59,219 nucleotides of DNA from Lyngbya aestuarii BL J (GCF_000478195.2 NZ_AUZM01000040.1:1-59219), one strand, 5' to 3'; positions 27,138 to 37,183 are shown, counted from the first letter of the stretch. Notes: a model not told the origin generated them from the letters alone. Translations and numbers: made by a program.

Positions 27138-28349
27138 TCAAAGGGTACTTTTTGAGAGATTGGGAAACAGGCGTTCCCAACTGAGGGTCAATTCTGGGTG
27201 TTCAGTCCATCGAATCAACTCAGTTGCCGGAGAATTGATCATCCCCGAGATGGCGCGAGCTTCTCTAGGGGCATGAGTCGCTAGAGCGATCGCTTCAGAA
27301 ACCGAACAAACGCCCCACTTGACCAAATTCTGTACCCCGACTAACAGAGGATGAGTGGTTCCAGCGAGAGTTCCGTCCAATAAACGAGCCGTTCCTTGTC
27401 TGACTTCAATTTGCCGTTGATCCCAGGGATAAACGCCATCGGCTAAACCCAAAGGGGATAAAGCATCACTGACGAGAAAAACATCCGCAATCTTTCCTGA
27501 TGTTTCGAGTTTTCCCCGAGCGCTTTGAAGCAACACCTGAATCATCGGGGGAGACACGTGTTGGCCATCGGCAATTAACCCACAGTGAACGTTTGGATGT
27601 ACCAAGGCTGCCCCTAAAAGTCCCGGTTGGCGATGATGTAGACTCGGCATCGCATTAAACGCATGAGTCACCATTGTTGCCCCTTGGGAAAAGGCTAAAT
27701 TGGCTTGCTCAACGGTTGCCTGAGAATGTCCTAAACTGACGGTAATTCCTAAGTTGCGTAAAAACGGAATGACTTTGCCTGTGGGATCTAATTCGGGGGC
27801 GAGGGTAATGATTTTAACAATATCGGCATAATCGCCCAAAACTCGTTTGACGTTATCCAAGGTGAGGGGAAGTAAACAGTCTTGAGGATGAGCGCCGCGT
27901 TTTTCGGCGTTGAGAAATGGCCCTTCGAGATGAACCCCGAGAATTTGGGCAGTGTTGGCGGAAGCGGGAGTTTGCATAAATTCGGCAAAAGTCGCTAGCG
28001 ATCGCTGAAATTGTTCGAGAGTTGTGGTGACAATGGTGGGTAAAAATCCATCAACCCCTTGATTCCACAAATATTGACAAATTTCGTGCAGCTTGAGGTA
28101 ATCTTGGGGAGTTACTTCTGGAAAGGCTAAACCCAAAGCCCCGTTAATTTGCAGATCAATTCCACCGAGAGAAACCCAATCTCCCTCCAAGTCCAAACAG
28201 GGGAAATCGTCTGAATTTTGGGTATTGTGGGCTTGAATCGCTGCAATTTTACCTTGACGAATTAAAATTTGCTGTAGATTGTCGTCTCCTGGCAAACGGG
28301 CATTGATAATATCTATCGAAGCGGCGGTCTGTGTCGCGGTTTGAGTCAT
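27138..28349 (-). CDS. nagA: N-acetylglucosamine-6-phosphate deacetylase
   Basis: 403 residues. Removes acetate from N-acetylglucosamine 6-phosphate during amino-sugar and cell-wall recycling. Family marks: HLEGPFLNAEKRGAHP (metal and substrate binding), SLGHSQA, THAFNAMPSLHHRQPG, and VSDALSPLG with the catalytic Asp. The length is normal for the family. ATG at 28349. It is divergent from purE with only 20 bases between the start codons, so the promoters must overlap the coding regions or lie within them. No nagB is nearby. Confidence 0.93.
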   Translation of the reverse strand: MTQTATQTAASIDIINARLPGDDNLQQILIRQGKIAAIQAHNTQNSDDFPCLDLEGDWVSLGGIDLQINGALGLAFPEVTPQDYLKLHEICQYLWNQGVDGFLPTIVTTTLEQFQRSLATFAEFMQTPASANTAQILGVHLEGPFLNAEKRGAHPQDCLLPLTLDNVKRVLGDYADIVKIITLAPELDPTGKVIPFLRNLGITVSLGHSQATVEQANLAFSQGATMVTHAFNAMPSLHHRQPGLLGAALVHPNVHCGLIADGQHVSPPMIQVLLQSARGKLETSGKIADVFLVSDALSPLGLADGVYPWDQRQIEVRQGTARLLDGTLAGTTHPLLVGVQNLVKWGVCSVSEAIALATHAPREARAISGMINSPATELIRWTEHPELTLSWERLFPNLSKSTL

Positions 28350-28369
28350 AGTAGGTTACAAGTTCAGCT

Positions 28370-28933
28370 TTGAATTCATTATCAAACACAGCACATCAAG
28401 AGTCTTCCCAAGTAGGGATTATTATGGGGAGCGATTCGGATTTACCCAGTATGGCGGCAGCGATCGCCATTTGCGAAGAGTTTGGGGTAGCGCATGAAGT
28501 GGCGATTATTTCGGCTCATCGCACCCCTGAACGGATGGTAGACTACGCCCAAAACGCTCATCTGCGAGGGTTAAAGGTGATTATTGCCGGGGCAGGGGGG
28601 GCGGCTCATCTGCCGGGGATGGTGGCTTCTCTGACTCCGTTACCTGTGATTGGGGTGCCGGTGTCTAGCCGCCATTTGCAAGGGGTGGATTCTCTGTATT
28701 CGATTGTCCAAATGCCTCGAGGAATTCCGGTGGCGACTGTCGCGATCGGCAATGCTCAAAATGCGGGTTTATTGGCGGTGCAAATTTTAGCTTCTCATCA
28801 GCCAGAACTGTTGCAGCAGGTTTTAAACTATCGCCAGACGCTGAAACAATCGGTTCTTGATAAACAACAGCGCTTGGAACAATTGGGCTATTCTCAGTAT
28901 TTGCAAGAACAACAAGAGCAACATTCAGGATAA
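28370..28933 (+). CDS. purE: N5-carboxyaminoimidazole ribonucleotide mutase
   Basis: 187 residues. Moves the carboxyl group of N5-CAIR to give CAIR in purine synthesis. The PurE core is unmistakable: [11 protein letters not shown] at the N-terminus, [10 protein letters not shown] with the catalytic His, [14 protein letters not shown], and GVPVSS. The start is uncertain: the frame opens with TTG at 28370, and no ATG comes before the IIMGSDSD motif. Both the TTG and a GTG just before GIIMG are possible. purK is not adjacent. Confidence 0.92.
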   Translation: MNSLSNTAHQESSQVGIIMGSDSDLPSMAAAIAICEEFGVAHEVAIISAHRTPERMVDYAQNAHLRGLKVIIAGAGGAAHLPGMVASLTPLPVIGVPVSSRHLQGVDSLYSIVQMPRGIPVATVAIGNAQNAGLLAVQILASHQPELLQQVLNYRQTLKQSVLDKQQRLEQLGYSQYLQEQQEQHSG

Positions 28934-29297
28934 AGTCGATTCCTCTGGCTAAATTTCTGTAGTTTGCGATACAAACTTTCGGTCGTTCTACCGCTTTAAT
29001 CGAGCCAGAGATTGTCTAGACAGCGATACAGACCAAAGTGTAGTCTGTCATACAGAAAATTACTCGAATCTGTACGCCAGATCATCAACTCTGAGTGCAG
29101 AGAAAATCTCTCGGTTAGATCTCTTGCCAAAGTTTCCCTCTGTTTGTTCGGGCTGAGTGATGATGAAAAATCCTATAGATGCTCAATTCCCACGGTTCTA
29201 AACCCTAGAGAGAATTCGTGACTTTTGAGGTTGCACTCGAAAAAGTTTAATGTTTTGTGAGCGTGTTTGTTGTATACGCCCTTGATATGGAGTCGTA
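28934..29297 (+). other. amt upstream region
   Basis: About 364 bases between purE and amt. It contains the NtcA-type site at 29040-29053 and a 69-codon frame (29012-29221) with no recognisable character that I take to be spurious. The leader between the NtcA site and amt would be over 200 bases. Confidence 0.55.
29040..29053 (+). promoter_or_regulatory. NtcA binding site upstream of amt
   Basis: GTAGTCTGTCATAC is a perfect match to the cyanobacterial nitrogen regulator consensus GTA-N8-TAC. It lies about 245 bases before an ammonium transporter gene, a standard NtcA target. The -10 box expected about 22 bases downstream is not a clear match, so the exact promoter is unresolved. Confidence 0.65.
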
Positions 29298-30830
29298 ATG
29301 TTTAAAGCAATGTTTTCTAGAAAAAAATCAACACGCCTTAATCAGCGCTCATCTTCTCGGGAAAGTTCTATATCGAGTCGGTTAGCAAGCCGGTTTTCTC
29401 GACTTCATAAACCCAGATGGTTATCTCTAAGCTGGATTGCTTGTATTCCGATATCAGCTCTGATTGTCGGACTGTGGAGTTTTGCCGCAGTTGCTCAAGA
29501 AGATGCCCAACCCCTAACCGCAGAAGATGTTCAGGGCGCTTTAAACACAATTTGGATTGTCGTTGCTTCTGTTCTAGTTATTTTTATGAATGCGGGGTTC
29601 GGAATGCTCGAAACGGGCTTCTGTCGCCATAAAAATGCGGTGAATATTTTGGCAAAAAACCTAATTGTATTTGCGATCGCCACTCTGGTTTTTTGGGCTT
29701 TTGGATTTTCGGTGATGTTTGGGGGCGATAATTCTTTTATTGGCGGAGGGGGTTATTTCCTATCCGGAGAATCGGCAAACTATGGACTTGATCCTTTTCC
29801 GGCGGGTTTACCCGTTAGTGTGTTTTTCTTGTTTCAGGTGGCTTTCGCCGCAACGGGTGCCACGATTGTATCGGGTGCTGTCGCCGAACGGATTGAATTT
29901 GTCGCCTTTTTACTGTTTAGCGTTTTGTTGGTGGGGATTTCCTATCCAATCACGGGTCACTGGGTTTGGAGTGGTAATGGTTGGTTAGGTGTTGCCGGTT
30001 TTTCAGATTTTGCAGGTTCAACTGTTGTACACTCCGTTGGGGGGTGGGCCGCTTTGACAGGAGCCTATCTGCTTGGCCCCCGTATGGGTAAGTATGCTGA
30101 AGATGGTACTCCCCGGGCGATTCCGGGTCACAATATGGGTTTTGCGACTCTGGGATGTTTAATTCTGTGGATTGGCTGGTTTGGGTTTAACCCTGGCTCT
30201 GAATTAGCGGCGAATGAAGCGGTTCCCTATATTGCGGTCACAACAAACTTAGCCGCAGCAGCAGGTGGTGTTGCAGCTACGATTACGTCCTGGGTTAAAG
30301 ATGGTAAGCCCGACTTATCGATGATTATTAACGGGATTCTGGCGGGTTTAGTCGGTATTACGGCAGGTTGTAATGGTGTTAGCTATTCGGGTGCTGTAAT
30401 TATCGGTTTGCTGGCAGGGATCTTGGTTGTCTATTCTGTTGGCTTCTTTGACAAGTTCAAGATTGATGACCCTGTGGGTGCAACTTCGGTTCACTTAGTT
30501 TGTGGGATTTGGGGAACTTTAGCGGTAGGGTTGTTTAATACCGAAACTGGCTTATTCTATGACGGTGGATTTGATCAACTCGCCGCCCAAATTGTAGGGG
30601 TTGTGACGATTGGTGCGTTTACCGTGCTTCTGAGTACCATTTTCTGGCTCGCACTCAAAGCAACAGTTGGAATTCGGGTTCATCCTGAACAGGAATATGA
30701 AGGCCTCGATATTGCTGAACATGGTATGGAAGCTTACAATGGGTTCCTCAAGGAAGTAGGCCCTGCAAGTATTGGTGGAAGTGAAACGGGAATTCCCAGT
30801 AGTGGGGGCAGTATTCTGAGCGATTATTAA
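29298..30830 (+). CDS. amt: Ammonium transporter, Amt family
   Basis: 510 residues. A long N-terminus (basic, Ser/Arg-rich, then a hydrophobic segment ending AVAQ at about residue 66) looks like a signal sequence before the mature channel. The Amt core has eleven predicted membrane helices, with [17 protein letters not shown], the first pore His in [12 protein letters not shown] (about 244) and the second in [12 protein letters not shown] (about 396). It conducts ammonium/ammonia and is normally gated by PII (GlnB). The C-terminal tail ([16 protein letters not shown]) is the regulatory region. Under likely NtcA control. Next gene is an unrelated hydrolase. Confidence 0.95.
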   Translation: MFKAMFSRKKSTRLNQRSSSRESSISSRLASRFSRLHKPRWLSLSWIACIPISALIVGLWSFAAVAQEDAQPLTAEDVQGALNTIWIVVASVLVIFMNAGFGMLETGFCRHKNAVNILAKNLIVFAIATLVFWAFGFSVMFGGDNSFIGGGGYFLSGESANYGLDPFPAGLPVSVFFLFQVAFAATGATIVSGAVAERIEFVAFLLFSVLLVGISYPITGHWVWSGNGWLGVAGFSDFAGSTVVHSVGGWAALTGAYLLGPRMGKYAEDGTPRAIPGHNMGFATLGCLILWIGWFGFNPGSELAANEAVPYIAVTTNLAAAAGGVAATITSWVKDGKPDLSMIINGILAGLVGITAGCNGVSYSGAVIIGLLAGILVVYSVGFFDKFKIDDPVGATSVHLVCGIWGTLAVGLFNTETGLFYDGGFDQLAAQIVGVVTIGAFTVLLSTIFWLALKATVGIRVHPEQEYEGLDIAEHGMEAYNGFLKEVGPASIGGSETGIPSSGGSILSDY

Positions 30831-31027
30831 CGCTCTCCACATTGTTTAACTGCTAGAATTGTCCTTCGTCCTTGATTCCCTCGATTTTTGGAAAAAGGAC
30901 GATTTTTTTGTCAGCAGAACAGTTTACCGTTTTCTCTCGTCTCTCCATCTCTCCATCTCCAAACTCTTGTTCACTGAAAAGGCGGACAGAATGCTAAATT
31001 TACAAAGGAGATGGATAATTTTCTCAG

Positions 31028-31885
31028 TTGCATCTCGATTCTGTGTCTATTCGCTTGAAAACGATTCCAACTTGGGTTTTGTTGTCTCTGATTAGCAACG
31101 GAGTGCTTCTGTTTGCTGTTGTATTGCTTTTGATGCGAGGTGAAACCTTGCCGGAGAATTCTCAAGCCAATGCTTCGGTGATGAGTAATACAGTGGAAAC
31201 TGACTCCCTTGCAGATCTCGACTCCCGCCAAACTGCTTCTCCCAGAATAGGGCCACGTCATCAGTGGACTTATCAAGAGTGGGTTGCCCAGTTAGAGCGA
31301 GAAGCCGAGGCTGTGGCGATGGACCCCCCAAAACACTTAACGGTTCTAGCCGGAGATTCCTTGAGTCTTTGGTTTCCTCCAGATTTACTGCCAACGGGAC
31401 GAACTTGGCTCAATCAAGGGATTTCAGGTGAAACATCTACGGGTTTACTGAAGCGACTTAAAGCTTTGGATATGACTCAACCCGAGACTGTTTTTATTAT
31501 GATTGGCATTAATGACTTGATTCGGGGCATTGATGATCAAACGCTATTAAACAACTATCGGGAGATTGTACGGGATTTACGTTGGGTTCATCCCAATACT
31601 CAGATTGTTGTGCAGTCTATCTTGCCTCACAGTGCAGAAAAGGCAACCTGGGAAGGTCGCGCGCGCTTGTTAGCCATTCCGAATTCTCGGATTCGTCAAC
31701 TGAACCGAGAACTAGAAGCAATCGCTCTAGCCGAAGGTGCGGTTTATCTGAATTTACATCCTTTATTTACCGATGATCAGGGAAAACTCCAACCTGAACT
31801 CAGTACCGATGGTCTTCATCTCAACGATAGAGGATATTTAGTGTGGAAATCAGGAATACAATTGTTTAGTTTGTTGAAATTGTAG
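31028..31885 (+). CDS. SGNH/GDSL-family hydrolase, membrane-anchored
   Basis: About 285 residues. One membrane segment near the N-terminus (WVLLSLISNGVLLFAVVLLLM), then the SGNH esterase fold: block I AGDSLSLWF with the Ser, block II GISGETST with the Gly, block III MIGINDLI with the Asn, and block V DGLHLNDRGY with the Asp-His. All four are intact, so it should be an active lipase/esterase facing the periplasm. The start is uncertain: TTG at 31028 is the first option and GTG at 31043 the second; an ATG at 31012 is out of frame. The substrate is unknown. Confidence 0.85.
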   Translation: MHLDSVSIRLKTIPTWVLLSLISNGVLLFAVVLLLMRGETLPENSQANASVMSNTVETDSLADLDSRQTASPRIGPRHQWTYQEWVAQLEREAEAVAMDPPKHLTVLAGDSLSLWFPPDLLPTGRTWLNQGISGETSTGLLKRLKALDMTQPETVFIMIGINDLIRGIDDQTLLNNYREIVRDLRWVHPNTQIVVQSILPHSAEKATWEGRARLLAIPNSRIRQLNRELEAIALAEGAVYLNLHPLFTDDQGKLQPELSTDGLHLNDRGYLVWKSGIQLFSLLKL

Positions 31886-31903
31886 GGTAAATTGTAGGGT
31901 CAG

Positions 31904-32971
31904 CTATTTTTGTTCCGGGTGAGAGGTTTCCGGTGTGGTAGCCCCTAAAATATTGATTGTAGAAATGAGTTGATACAATCGACCGATATCGAGTTGATTA
32001 AAATGCAGAACTAAACGGGGTAAATGTTCGCTTTCATCTCCGGCTTCTGCGGGCCGGGCGAGAGATTTCTCGATTTTGCCTTGAACGAGGATATCATGAA
32101 ACTCGTCATTGAGTTTTTCGACATTCTCATCGGAAAGTTCTGATTTGAGGCGAATCACCAGCAACTCTTTAACGTAGCGACTAGAGTGATAAACCCGATA
32201 AAAATCCGAAATAGCTTTACAAGCGGTTTCAATATTATCGGTAATCGTGTAAATACTCGGATCATCGGCTGAAATGAGTCGCCTTCGCAATAATTGTTTT
32301 TCAATAAAAGCGTGCCAATCATGCCAATAATCACCCCCGGGATGATCAATTAAAACCAGTGGTGCGGGGCCAAATTTTCCAGTTTGAGCTAAAGTTAAGC
32401 ACTCAAAGGTTTCATCAAGAGTACCAAATCCCCCTGGAAACATGGCTAAGGCATCGCTTTCTCGTAGAAAAAAGAGTTTGCGAGTAAAAAAGTATTTGAA
32501 GTTAATCAGTTTGTCATCGCCTTCGATAAAGGGATTAGAAGACTGTTCAAAGGGAAGCTGAATGTTTAAACCAAAGGAGCGATCCGCCCCCGCCCCTTCA
32601 TTTCCAGCTTGCATAATCCCGCCCCCTGCTCCGGTGAGAATCATAAAGCCTTGTTGAGCGACAAAGCGAGCAAAATCTGCCGCCATTTGATATTCTTCGG
32701 CTTCGGGTGAAGTTCGCGCTGAACCAAAAATACAAATTTTGCGAACGTGGCGATAGGGATAAAAGATTTGGAATCCTCGCTCCATATCCAGTAGGGAAGC
32801 GGAGAGGATTTTCCAATCAAGGGTATCAAATTCTTCTCCGGCCATGCGAACGAGGCTAGAGAGCGATCGCGAAATCCATTTTTCATGCTTCAAGCCCGGA
32901 AGCTGCTGAATTAATGACCGCATTTCGGCTTGTAAAGAATCGACCGTTAGGTTAGTTCCAGAGGAATCCAT
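31904..32971 (-). CDS. LOG-family (TIGR00730-like) protein
   Basis: 355 residues. The Rossmann-type core is clear: ICIFGSART, ILTGAGGGIMQAGNEGA and the family signature PGGFGTLDE. Small relatives of about 190 residues are cytokinin-activating phosphoribohydrolases (LOG). This form has an extra roughly 90 residues at the N-terminus and over 80 at the C-terminus, as in longer bacterial versions, so the true substrate (a nucleotide 5'-monophosphate is likely) is not certain. ATG start at 32971. Convergent with the SGNH hydrolase, 18 bases apart. Confidence 0.85.
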   Translation of the reverse strand: MDSSGTNLTVDSLQAEMRSLIQQLPGLKHEKWISRSLSSLVRMAGEEFDTLDWKILSASLLDMERGFQIFYPYRHVRKICIFGSARTSPEAEEYQMAADFARFVAQQGFMILTGAGGGIMQAGNEGAGADRSFGLNIQLPFEQSSNPFIEGDDKLINFKYFFTRKLFFLRESDALAMFPGGFGTLDETFECLTLAQTGKFGPAPLVLIDHPGGDYWHDWHAFIEKQLLRRRLISADDPSIYTITDNIETACKAISDFYRVYHSSRYVKELLVIRLKSELSDENVEKLNDEFHDILVQGKIEKSLARPAEAGDESEHLPRLVLHFNQLDIGRLYQLISTINILGATTPETSHPEQK

Positions 32972-33092
32972 ACTTTTCCAAACAAACTTCTATAACGCGC
33001 CTCAGACCTATAATTCCAAGGCGCGACCCCTTGTCACTCTTTAAGGCTCTGGCTTGCTTGACCTGACGGCTACACGCCCAGAGCTATTAACG

Positions 33093-33416
33093 TTAAAGGT
33101 ATTTTTCTATAGTGTTTGCCAATGTACTTTTAGGAACAGCTCCGACTACCATATCCACCCTCTGACCCTCTTTGAAAATCATTAAGGTTGGAATACTGCG
33201 AATTCCGTACTGGTTGGCAACGTTGGGATTCTCGTCGGTATTCAGTTTCACCACCTTGACTTTGCCCGCATATTGTTCGGCAATTTCCTCAACAACGGGT
33301 GCAACCATGCGGCAAGGGCCGCACCAAGGTGCCCAAAAATCTACTAAAACGGGGACGTCGCTTTCTAGAACGTCCTGCTTGAAACTAGCATCTGTAACTT
33401 GTGGGGCTGCTGACAT
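33093..33416 (-). CDS. trxA: Thioredoxin
   Basis: 107 residues. The classical redox site WCGPC is intact, within [11 protein letters not shown], followed by the cis-Pro loop (SIPTLMIF). It reduces protein disulphides in the cytosol, for example in ferredoxin-thioredoxin control of carbon metabolism. ATG at 33416 with AAGG just upstream. A 7-bp inverted repeat (GCTCTGG/CCAGAGC, 33046-33084) follows the stop. Its place next to Yfr1 and guaB3 is a known cyanobacterial arrangement. Confidence 0.95.
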   Translation of the reverse strand: MSAAPQVTDASFKQDVLESDVPVLVDFWAPWCGPCRMVAPVVEEIAEQYAGKVKVVKLNTDENPNVANQYGIRSIPTLMIFKEGQRVDMVVGAVPKSTLANTIEKYL

Positions 33417-33983
33417 GCCTTGCTATCCTTATACACGTCGTATTACTCTTGAGACTTTCCTTGCGCGAACACAAGGCGGAGTCGAACAGAAAGATCTACT
33501 GGTTTGAGATTAACATTCTCGCTGCACAGTTGATCATTGTTCTTTCCGAATCATCGCTTGGGGAGGATTGATCAAGGATGCACGGATTGCGGCATAAGCC
33601 TTGAGTTGATCCTTCCAAATTCACCCCTAACCTCAGCAGAAAAGCACAACAAGTGTGTTCGGTCTGATGGCTCTCCAAATCAAAATCAATCATTTTGGAG
33701 ATAGAGGTTGGCGACTTCTGAGATCTTGAGTCATGTTTATTTTACTCCAGATTGGTACCATTAATATCTGTATATCAGTTACAGAAGGCTAAAAAAGAGG
33801 TAAAACTTGGATTTCAGCGAAGGATTACAAAAAATCTCTTTGGTGTCCCCTCCAGAAAATTATAGATTTCTTGACGAAAAACTTGCATCAACGAACAGGG
33901 TGTGATTATCTTGATAGCAGACTGATTCGTTTGGGGTGTGGTTTTGATCTCCTTGATCTGGCCTGAGCCGGGCATCACAGGGG
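33417..33983. other. Spacer between trxA and Yfr1
   Basis: About 567 bases that carry the trxA promoter at the left end. Open frames at 33496-33693 and 33860-34045 on the minus strand show no recognisable protein; the latter overlaps Yfr1. No further gene is seen. Confidence 0.5.
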
Positions 33984-34057
33984 AATAAGAAACCGCCCGA
34001 ACAATAGTCCAGGCGGAGTGTGGTGTGAGGAGTGAACGGAAACATACGTCTCCGCTT
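33984..34057 (-). ncRNA. yfr1: Yfr1 small regulatory RNA
   Basis: On the minus strand a stem-loop (CGGAGAC-GTAT-GTTTCCG) is followed by the single-stranded core ACTCCTCACAC, then by a second hairpin with GCCTGGAC against GTTCGGGC (33993-34016) and a T-rich tail. This two-hairpin layout around ACUCCUCACAC is the signature of Yfr1, a cyanobacterial RNA that base-pairs with messenger translation-initiation regions, with porin mRNAs as known targets in Prochlorococcus. Its position between trxA and guaB3 also matches known cyanobacteria. A CACAAT -10-like box lies a few bases upstream. The second hairpin doubles as terminator. Exact ends are inferred. Confidence 0.92.
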
Positions 34058-34144
34058 TCTCTATTGTGACATTTTCTTCCAAATAATTCCAGTCGGTAAG
34101 CCCTAATTTTTACGACAAATTAACAAGTTTTGTCAAGGGTTCGC

Positions 34145-34200
34145 GGGGATGGGGGGGAGATGGGGTTCCGGGGGAGATGGGCAGGTGGGGAGATAGGGAG
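34145..34200 (+). repeat. G-tract cluster
   Basis: Six or more runs of three to seven G on the plus strand, joined by AGAT-like linkers, just beyond the 3' end of guaB3. It satisfies the simple pattern for a G-quadruplex. The run looks like an expanded GGGGAGAT-type simple repeat. Confidence 0.7.
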
Positions 34201-34304
34201 TAATAGCAGTACCTATTAAGTCCCGCTAGTTCATCGGCCAATCTCACCGCAGTTCTCCCCATCAACCCCGACAATTTTTTACTGACAATGAAAAGGTGCT
34301 GAGT

Positions 34305-35471
34305 CTATTTCCCCATCCCCAGTTGTTGGGCTTTTTGATAGACTTTTCCTTCAGTCAACAGCGACGGTGCAATCACCACTTCCACTTGCTGCATTTCCTG
34401 AATGCTCTTTGCGCCCAAGGTTCCCATACTGGTTTTTAAGGCACCTAAGAGGTTGTGAGTGCCGTCGTCTAATTGAGCAGGCCCCCGCAGGATTTGTTCT
34501 AATGTGCCTGTGGTGCCAACGCTAATCCGAGTTCCCCGAGGTAAGACTGGACTTGGCGTTGCCATTCCCCAGTGAAACCCTTGTCCGGGTGCTTCTTTGG
34601 CTCGGGCAAAGGGAGAACCAATCATTACCCCATCGGCGCCACAAGCAATACATTTACAAATATCTCCACCTGTAATTAAACCGCCATCTGCAATCACCGG
34701 AACATAACGTCCGGTTTCTTGATAATAATCTTCCCGAGCGGCTGCACAGTCGGCGACTGCGGTTGCTTGCGGTACACCTACACCTAACACTCCGCGAGAG
34801 GTACAAGCGGCTCCTGGCCCAATACCGACTAACACACCCGCCGCACCTGCTTTCATTAAATTCAGGGTGACTTCGTAGGTGACACAATTACCCAAAACGA
34901 CGGGCATGGGCATTTCTTGACAAAACTGATGTAAGTCGAGAGGGGTTACAGAGTCAGCCGACAAAAATGCAGTTGAGACGACTGTTGCTTGGATGAAGAA
35001 TAAATCAGCCCCCGCCTCAGCGACGACTTGACCAAACTTAATTGCTCCGGCTGGAGTCGCACTGACTGCGGCAATCCCACCTTGTGATTTAATTTGCTCT
35101 ATCCGAGTTTTAATCAAATCCGGCTGAATGGGTTGAGCATAGAGTTGCTGCATCAACGGCACAAACTGGGTTTTGTCAACGGAGGCAATTTGCTTTAATA
35201 TCGGTTTGGGGTCTTCATAGCGGGTTTGAACGCCCTCTAAATTCAACACTCCCATTGCTCCTAATTCACTGAGGAGAACGGCCATCTGCACATCAACGAC
35301 ACCATCCATTGCACTGGCAATAATGGGAATTTCTCGCTCAATCCCCCCCAGGGTCCAACGGGTATCCGCTAAACCGGGGTCAAGCGTGCGTGTTCCGGGA
35401 ACTAAGGCAATTTCATCAATACCGTAGGCTCTGCGGGCTGTTTTGCCTCGGCCAATTTTAATATCATCCAC
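34305..35471 (-). CDS. guaB3: GuaB3 family IMP dehydrogenase-related protein
   Basis: 388 residues. The alpha/beta barrel of the IMPDH/GMP-reductase group is clear: [21 protein letters not shown] at the N-terminus, [12 protein letters not shown], and the active-site Cys loop [21 protein letters not shown]. The CBS domains of normal IMPDH are absent. Cyanobacterial GuaB3 proteins have been reported to act as GMP reductase rather than IMPDH. I chose the GTG at 35471 ([10 protein letters not shown]) because it gives the family N-terminus and has GGAAGAG just upstream; GTG at 35486 and TTG at 35489 are alternatives. Sits beside Yfr1 and trxA in the usual cyanobacterial order. Confidence 0.92.
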   Translation of the reverse strand: MDDIKIGRGKTARRAYGIDEIALVPGTRTLDPGLADTRWTLGGIEREIPIIASAMDGVVDVQMAVLLSELGAMGVLNLEGVQTRYEDPKPILKQIASVDKTQFVPLMQQLYAQPIQPDLIKTRIEQIKSQGGIAAVSATPAGAIKFGQVVAEAGADLFFIQATVVSTAFLSADSVTPLDLHQFCQEMPMPVVLGNCVTYEVTLNLMKAGAAGVLVGIGPGAACTSRGVLGVGVPQATAVADCAAAREDYYQETGRYVPVIADGGLITGGDICKCIACGADGVMIGSPFARAKEAPGQGFHWGMATPSPVLPRGTRISVGTTGTLEQILRGPAQLDDGTHNLLGALKTSMGTLGAKSIQEMQQVEVVIAPSLLTEGKVYQKAQQLGMGK

Positions 35472-35763
35472 TTGAACTCTTCCCACCAACTGTAGTGTAC
35501 TTCCTGAACTTCAATGACTTTAGGATCTCAAGTGTTGTCAAACTGATTTAAACTGAATTTCGGGTAAAAAAGTTTTGTGTTCACGTTTGCCACGGACTTG
35601 CGATGAACTCCTCCTCAATCTCTGAATGCGATGTCTCATTGAACCCTTCGTACCCGGTGCAGTTTGATCGGTTTTAACCGCTTGAGAACTGAGTCAGCTT
35701 GAAAAAAATGTAAAAATATCCCTTTATTTTAATTGATCTTAGATTCAATTCTCTTTAATTATT

Positions 35764-37158
35764 TTAGGGGAACTCTCCCACTCCGATGATCCCTTGGGCT
35801 TCTAAACACTTTGCGACTCGTAAGATTAAAGCTTCGTTGTACGGTGCGGCGATAATTTGTACCCCTAAAGGCAGTTGACCCGAACGTTTGACCGGAACTG
35901 ACAAAACAGGTAAACCCACAAACGAAAGCGGTTGAGTATACACCCCCAAATTCGGACGAACCAATAATTCAACGCCTTCAATGTTCATTTTTTCTTGACC
36001 GATTTTTGGCGCAACACAGGGCGTTGTCGGAGCCAATAGGATATCGACCTGCCGAAAAATTTCTCGCACCTGCTGTTGATACCAACGGCGAAATCGCTGG
36101 GCTTGATTGTACCACGTTGCGGGAATTAATGCACCGGCTAAAAACCGATCCCGAGTTGCTGGATCAAAATCTTGGGGACGTGATCGCAAATTGGCTAAAT
36201 GTAAGTTACTGCCTTCGCAAGCTGTGATTAAATAAGCCGCTGCTTTGGCTCGATGGGCTTCGGGTATGGTAATCTGTTGAGTAACATTTAAAGCCGTTGC
36301 AATTTGGGCGACAACTTCTAAAACTTCGGGTTCCCAAGCTTCGGCAAAATATCCCCCTAATACAGCTATTTTAACATCCTTAATTCCTGTTTCTAGCTGG
36401 GGTAAACTGAGTTCAGGCGAACGTTTTGTACAGACCGGATCACACTCGTCTTCCCCTTGTAATATATCATAAATTGTGGCAATATCTCGCACCGATTTTC
36501 CAAACGGGCCGATATGATCTAAACTACTTGAAAATAGGGCAACTCCTGCCCTCGATAAGCGTCCATAGGTGGGTTTAAAGCCGAATACTCCACACAAAGA
36601 GGCGGGAACTCGAATTGATCCATTAGTATCTGTTCCGAGTGTAAAAGAGACTAAACCTGCGGCAACAGAAGCGGCTGAACCCCCAGAAGAACCGCCAGAA
36701 ATTCGACTCAAATCATGGGGGTTTGGTGTCGCCCCATAATGAGAATTTTCGGTGACAAAACCATAAGCGTATTCATCCATATTCAACGCCCCAATAAGAA
36801 TCGCACCCGCTTGTTTTAGGCGTTTTATTGCGGTAGAATCTTGGCTTGCGGGAGGGTTTTCTTGGTTTATTTTTGATCCGGCTAATGTAGTGATACCCGC
36901 GATATCAAATAAGTTTTTGACGGCAAAAGGAACACCCGTTAATGGGCCAGGATCTTGTCCTTTCGCGATCGCTTGTTCGAGGGTTTTTGCTTGGGCGATC
37001 GCTTGTTCTGATAAGATTGTTGTAAAACAGTTTAACGTGGGATTTTGTTGGTTAATTTTGTCGAGAGTTCGGGTACAAACTTCTTGGGCGGAGAGTTCAC
37101 CGGAACGAATAGCTAGGGATATTTTTACAGCATCGGCTTGTTTGAGATTAAAAGACAT
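35764..37158 (-). CDS. AtzE-family amidohydrolase (GatA-like amidase)
   Basis: 464 residues of the amidase-signature family. The Ser-cisSer-Lys triad is in place: Lys in PFAVKNLFD, cis-Ser in SGGSSGGSAASVAAGL, and the nucleophile Ser in DTNGSIRVPASLCG. The small AtzG-like gene directly upstream indicates the AtzE branch, in which AtzE with AtzG forms a GatCAB-like complex that acts on 1-carboxybiuret in the known s-triazine pathway; in cyanobacteria the natural substrate is probably another carboxylated urea-type compound (inference). GatA itself is possible but less likely without gatB and with this partner. ATG start at 37158, 25 bases after the partner's stop. Confidence 0.83.
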   Translation of the reverse strand: MSFNLKQADAVKISLAIRSGELSAQEVCTRTLDKINQQNPTLNCFTTILSEQAIAQAKTLEQAIAKGQDPGPLTGVPFAVKNLFDIAGITTLAGSKINQENPPASQDSTAIKRLKQAGAILIGALNMDEYAYGFVTENSHYGATPNPHDLSRISGGSSGGSAASVAAGLVSFTLGTDTNGSIRVPASLCGVFGFKPTYGRLSRAGVALFSSSLDHIGPFGKSVRDIATIYDILQGEDECDPVCTKRSPELSLPQLETGIKDVKIAVLGGYFAEAWEPEVLEVVAQIATALNVTQQITIPEAHRAKAAAYLITACEGSNLHLANLRSRPQDFDPATRDRFLAGALIPATWYNQAQRFRRWYQQQVREIFRQVDILLAPTTPCVAPKIGQEKMNIEGVELLVRPNLGVYTQPLSFVGLPVLSVPVKRSGQLPLGVQIIAAPYNEALILRVAKCLEAQGIIGVGEFP

Positions 37159-37183
37159 TTTTCGGAGTTACACTCAAGAATAA

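Noticed and set aside
29012-29221. 69-codon ORF upstream of amt
   Set aside because: Arg/Ser/Cys-rich with no recognisable pattern, overlaps the NtcA site, no ribosome binding site.
30859-31095. Plus-strand frame of 78 codons before the SGNH hydrolase
   Set aside because: Overlaps the hydrolase start out of frame, and its Phe/Ser/Arg-rich composition lacks protein character. I considered a frameshift at the hydrolase start but found no support.
33860-34045. Minus-strand frame of 61 codons next to trxA
   Set aside because: It overlaps the Yfr1 RNA on the same strand and shows no protein family character.
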